Below are positions 59,740-64,000 of a stretch of 64,000 bases of DNA, piece by piece. This DNA is from Cacajao melanocephalus (taxonomy: Eukaryota; Chordata; Mammalia; Primates; Pitheciidae): contig CAUYLG010041520.1 of assembly GCA_963573385.1 (NCBI GenBank), forward strand, positions 1 to 64,000, written 5' to 3'. The translations under genes were made by a program, and so were the position numbers. The notes beneath the pieces are model-generated. The model saw only the letters and a list, made by a program, of their open reading frames with translations, had not been told where the DNA came from and searched no databases. The number at the start of each line of letters is the position of its first letter. The first letter of the stretch is position 1.

Positions 59740-60025
59740 CATGCACGGTCTAAATCTTCAATCTTGCCCTTGGTCTCGACTCCTCTGGCCACTGTCTTGT
59801 CTTAATTCAGATGCACATCACCCCCCAACTGGGTCATTGTAACAGCCTTTCTGTTTACCAGCCCTGCTTCTAGATGTGCCCTGCACCCTCACCTCCTACT
59901 GCAAAATCCTCATCATCTTCTGCAGCCCTCCTCACTGCCAGCAGAGTGATTTTACTAAACCACTGATCAAACAATATTTGTATCTCTCCCCTGCTTCAAG
60001 ATTCTCCAATCCTTGCAGTAATGGT
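59740..60025 (+). mobile_element. L2 fragment
   Basis: 'tcattgtaacagcctttctg', 'ccagcagagtgattttacta' and 'tctcccctgcttcaagattc' follow L2 order. Confidence 0.75.
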
Positions 60026-60076
60026 CACACACTCACATGTGTTTGAGGGCCAACCACGTAACAGAAAAGAATAAGG

Positions 60077-60142
60077 CAGGGTATGTGTGTGTGTGCACGC
60101 ATGCGTGCACGTGCCTGTGTGTGTGTGTGTGTGTGTGTGTCT
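60077..60142. repeat. (GT)n tract with an 18-bp perfect palindrome
   Basis: GT units broken by 'gtgcacgcatgcgtgcac' (60093-60110), a perfect palindrome that keeps the purine-pyrimidine alternation. Confidence 0.97.
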
Positions 60143-60699
60143 ATAACACCAGAGTTGTATCCTTCCCACATTGACATACTTTGTTTGCATAATAAAGACG
60201 TAGGAATATTCTTCACTTCCACAAAAAAAATATGTCTTCTCTCTTACTGTTCTTGAATCAGACAGATCTCTCAATCTAGCTTTTGTTTGTCTCCTTTTGT
60301 TTCTGATGGAGACATAAGTCAAGGAAATATTTCGCTTTCCTCTTTACTAAAAGACAAGAGTGTAAGTGTGATGAAAGAAAACTGATACTCAGCGTCAATG
60401 TCAGGAATATAGTTGGAAAGGGCAGGGATTATGGAAAATTAGGGAACAAATGCCCCAGTTGAAGAGGACAGTTTTGCTCTGATGGCCAGCCCATTGTAAC
60501 CTTACAGAAATATGGGTGCAGTATGGCCAAATTTTCTGATTTTTCCAAGAAAGTCTAGAAATCTAAGCAATGTAAAGGATGTCCTAATTAACAATTGAGA
60601 AATTTGGTTTTTTTTTTAAACCTCAGGCCAGGGTAAAGAACGCACACCAGCAAGCCAAAAGGCTACAGCCATTTACTTCCGTTTTATGACCTCTGACCT
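60143..60699. other. Unassigned sequence
   Basis: No gene or repeat recognised. Confidence 0.4.
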
Positions 60700-61410
60700 A
60701 GAACCAGATGATTTACAAGGTTTTCCATTCTCATCTCCCAGCACTACCCTGTCTTATCCATTTACCCTCAAACCTCTTTATGCATGCTTTGGTTTTTCCA
60801 AAATCTGAGTCTCTAGGCATGCTATTTCCTCTTCCTCTTTTTCTGTCTGGAAATGCTCCTTCTCCAAAGCATGCCCAGAACGTTACCTCCTCAGTGTAGC
60901 CTTCTCTGACTCCCCGCAGAGGAGTCAGGGGAGTCCTCTGTTGCCTCTCTTGTGTATGATTCGCGGCTCCTTACCAGGGCCTTAATTACAGCTGCCAAGG
61001 ATTAGTCTAGACACTCTGGCTTTATTTAATTTCTAGTTTGGCTACAATACACAAAGCTCATTTCATTACTAAGAACTTTCAACCTGCCCTTTCCCCAGCT
61101 CTTTCTAAGACTGACTCCTTCTCATTATTCAGGCTTCAATTCAGACAAAACTTCCTCAGAAAAGTCTTGCTCAACCTTACCCATCATAAGAACCACAATC
61201 AGGTCAATAATTATTACATTATTGTCCTTGTTAGTGATTCTTGCTGTCTTAAATTATGTTGTGTACTTCCATTTACCTGTTTATTTTATGCCTCCCACCT
61301 ATCTCCACTAGCAAATTTCATGAAGGCATTGCTATAGACTTATACCTACCATTGTGGCTGACATATTGTAGATGCTGAATAAATATGAGAAAATTTAATA
61401 AATTGATTGA
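60700..61410 (+). mobile_element. L2, ORF2 3' part and 3' end
   Basis: Two L2-like segments in order: 'ctgtctggaaatgctccttc', 'agaacgttacctcctcagtg', then 'ttcaattcagacaaaacttc', 'tttcatgaaggcattgctat' and 'gtagatgctgaataaatatg'. They partly repeat L2 coordinates, so this may be two L2 insertions. Confidence 0.75.
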
Positions 61411-61554
61411 TTTGTAACAATAAATAAGCTATTAAATAAATGAATGGAACCCATTTATTTGGTGCTTTTATTGGCCTTGTGGTATAAAAGACAACATTGA
61501 AAATAAGAAGCCTCCTTTCCTTATTAAGATTTAGGAAACTGTATGCTACCATTG

Positions 61555-61775
61555 TTAAAAGCCAGGGGTTTAGAGCCAGGTAAGCCTGGCTTTGAAACTA
61601 GGACTTCTTACTTGTCATCACTAAGTGATCTTGGACACACCACCACTTAACTTTGCCAAGCCTCTCTTTCCTCACCTTTCAAATGAAAACAATAACACCA
61701 ATGCATAAAGAGTTTCTCAGGACTATACGAGATAATCATGCACGAATAACACATAGCACAGTATCTCCCACAAAC
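61555..61775 (+). mobile_element. MIR, near full length
   Basis: 'gtttagagccaggtaagcct', 'ctaagtgatcttggacacac', 'ctctctttcctcacctttca', 'tacgagataatcatgcacga', 'acatagcacagtatctccc'. Confidence 0.87.
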
Positions 61776-64000
61776 TAAACACCCAACTGAAAGGCACCAC
61801 CATCAGGGAGCTGTGAGGCCGTTCTGGCCATCAGCCACTAATGTTATAAGACCTGGACTATGAAAGGTATCAACACATCTGACTCCTTTCCAGAGCAATT
61901 TACTTCCCAGGGCTTCGCAAACCATCAGCCCCCCACGTCTCAAGTTGCACCAACATCATGAGTTGGTGCATATGAGAATATGGTAATGCTCTGCTACTGA
62001 ATCAGCTTTGAAGAAGACTTCAAGGTCTACCCCCACTGTAGCAGAGGGGAAAGGGTGTCATCCATACCTAGTGCCATGCTCACCAGAAGCAACCCATGCC
62101 AGGACAGCTCTTATTTATAGACTGACTTCTCCTTGGCAGAGCCATTTTCCAGGGAGGCGTCTACTGAGCCGTCATATTGTTGAGCACAATTTTCTTGGAG
62201 GTCAGGTCACCATCTAACTGAATCTTCTTTGTGGGTCCAACATATGCCAACATGGCATTTTTCTAAGAAAACTCATAAAGAGGATTGCCGCCTGCAATAC
62301 GACACTCCCTCTATAATACCGTCAGCCTAATTGTTTCCAGAAGCAAACAATTAAACAGTTTATGAGAAAAACTCTATCTGTAATTGTAGGGCCCCAGCAC
62401 AGCTGCTTCCTAAATAAGGCAGTTGAAGACTAGCTGGTGCAGATATTAAAGTACAGTATGTAGTTAGCAATATGGCACCTAAATGCATCATAGCAGACCT
62501 ATCGGGGAAATAAACAACATTCAAGTATATTTTTGGAAGACAAATACTCAATACTTTGTTTAATGTATGGTTTGCCGTTAGTGGTTAATCTAAGACAATG
62601 AAGAGAGAGCTGTGTTTCACGTGGCTATTGAGAAAATGTAGAATTGATTGTACGAATGATTGAGGATTTTTAAAGAGCACAATTCCCAAGCCAGCAATGC
62701 CCTTTGTTGCTTTTTTTCTCCTTCTTTAAAATTTGCCTATAATCTGTTCAGACAAATCCTTTTATCATGTTGATTTCCTCTCCTCATTATGACCAATGTG
62801 ATTAATTACCAAACTTCTCCCTCATTCTTACACGACTCTAAGTCTCATTTTTCATGAGCAAAATGGCCTTTCTTGTCCAAGTACACATATCCACGCCCTC
62901 CGCCAAAGCATTTCCATTTTATATGTCTTCATGTTATTAATAATAGTTTTCAATTGGCCCATTCAGTTGGCCATTGGCTATTGTGAAATTTATCTAACAC
63001 TAGCTGAGTGATGCTGGCGAAGAGCTCAACACCTTGACTCGATAATTAGTTGGAATAATTAGTGACTATAACCTGAGTCTGTCATGAAACCTCCTTCTGT
63101 GACATATTTATTCATTGAATAATGAATGGAGAGGTGCATTCCTAGTTCGATCTCCACCCATATTCCAAAGCTGATCTGATCCATTCTCCGGTTCAAAAGC
63201 TTTCAGACAGTCCCAGATTTAATCTCAGGATGAGGGAAAAAAAAAAAAGAGGAAATGGAAGCAGTTGAGTAGATTTAAAACTTACTAGTCACAGAAACGC
63301 AGCAGGAAGGCCATTTTTTAAAAAGCAATCTAATGTTCAACGTCGTAGGGACTCCTTTCATCCACTGTGATCTGGGATCACTCGTGATTGCACCAGTACC
63401 AGTACCAGCCTTTCCTCCCTGTACCTTCCAGCAAACAACCAAATCCTCGTTTCCCACGAATACTACCACTGTGTGTAAGCCAAATGGCAGCGGAAAACAG
63501 GAAAGGCAATTAGATTTAAGTCTAGCCCTGCTTACTCCACACCAGCCCTTTTTATTTTTTCCACTAAGATGTTCTTCAGTGTAGTAACAAATGTGATTCC
63601 CGTTTAGCACAGTGTGAAGAAGGAATGAAATGCAGGTCTGTTAGCACCATTCAGCTACATGATGACATTTCAGACTCCTGAAAGGGGACGCTAAACACAG
63701 ATTACTCACAAAAACCCTGAGTGCTTTGTAATTATTTATATGTCATTCCTACATAATCAATGTCACTCCAGCACACATGAAGCTTAATGCTTTGCTTTGT
63801 GTAACGTCCTCTGACATTCTGTAAGTCAAATTACAAGGATCCTAAGCGCAGTCCCTGCCACCTACTGCATTTTCCCAGTGATGGCCATAATGAAAGAGCA
63901 ACTCCATAATAGGAGTGTATGGAGGGAAACTGAATGAAGCCACATGCATACATACACACACGAGCACACACAAAAAAACACACATCCAGCCACGTCTGCA
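61776..64000. other. Repeat-poor block at the right end
   Basis: More than 2 kb with no recognised transposon apart from short A and CA runs (63237-63249, 63950-63982). TAAT-type motifs are frequent around 62935-63120. No coding frame of note. It may hold conserved non-coding sequence. Confidence 0.45.

Overview
The window reads as primate nuclear DNA, almost certainly human or another ape. It holds many Alu elements, including a young AluY-like copy near 47.5 kb, L1PA/L1PB-type 3' ends, MaLR and ERVL LTRs, MIR and L2 relics, and Tigger and hAT transposon fossils, at a spacing typical of the human genome. I find no protein-coding exon, no structured RNA gene, no bacterial-type gene and no CRISPR array. 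Open frames longer than about 60 codons are either relics of transposon proteins or chance frames inside repeats and simple sequence.

Layout. From 0 to 6.4 kb there is an L1 ORF2 fragment, an old minus-strand L1 into which an Alu-L1 fusion has inserted as one unit, an L1 with an inverted 5' part, and a Tigger2/MER28-type DNA transposon. From 6.8 to 15.6 kb there are decayed plus-strand L1M copies, a young L1 3' end, a possible solo LTR and an L2. From 15.7 to 21.5 kb there are an MLT1 LTR nested in an hAT element, a free left Alu monomer with a GATA array, MIR copies split by an L1 or an ERV1-like LTR, and several microsatellites. From 21.5 to 26.4 kb lies a long ancient L1 with an Alu inside and an internal out-of-order duplication. 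From 26.6 to 27.9 kb there is a close inverted Alu pair. From 28 to 64 kb the sequence is less AT-rich: mostly single-copy DNA scattered with MIR, L2, Alu, MLT1, MSTA/B, MLT2 and Tigger1 copies. This part also holds a strong CTCF-like motif (48.64 kb), a 194-bp inverted duplication (49.5 and 52.9 kb), an AT-rich palindrome (57.3 kb) and a repeat-poor block at the right end.

No genes act together here. The biology is the insertion history, plus a few possible cis elements. Most L1 pieces point the same way (plus strand). No previously undescribed functional system is evident. The least explained features are the single-event Alu-L1 chimera, the 194-bp inverted duplication and the 57.3-kb palindrome. 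Repeat subfamily names come from memory of consensus sequences, not from a database search, and older element edges are good to roughly 20 bases.
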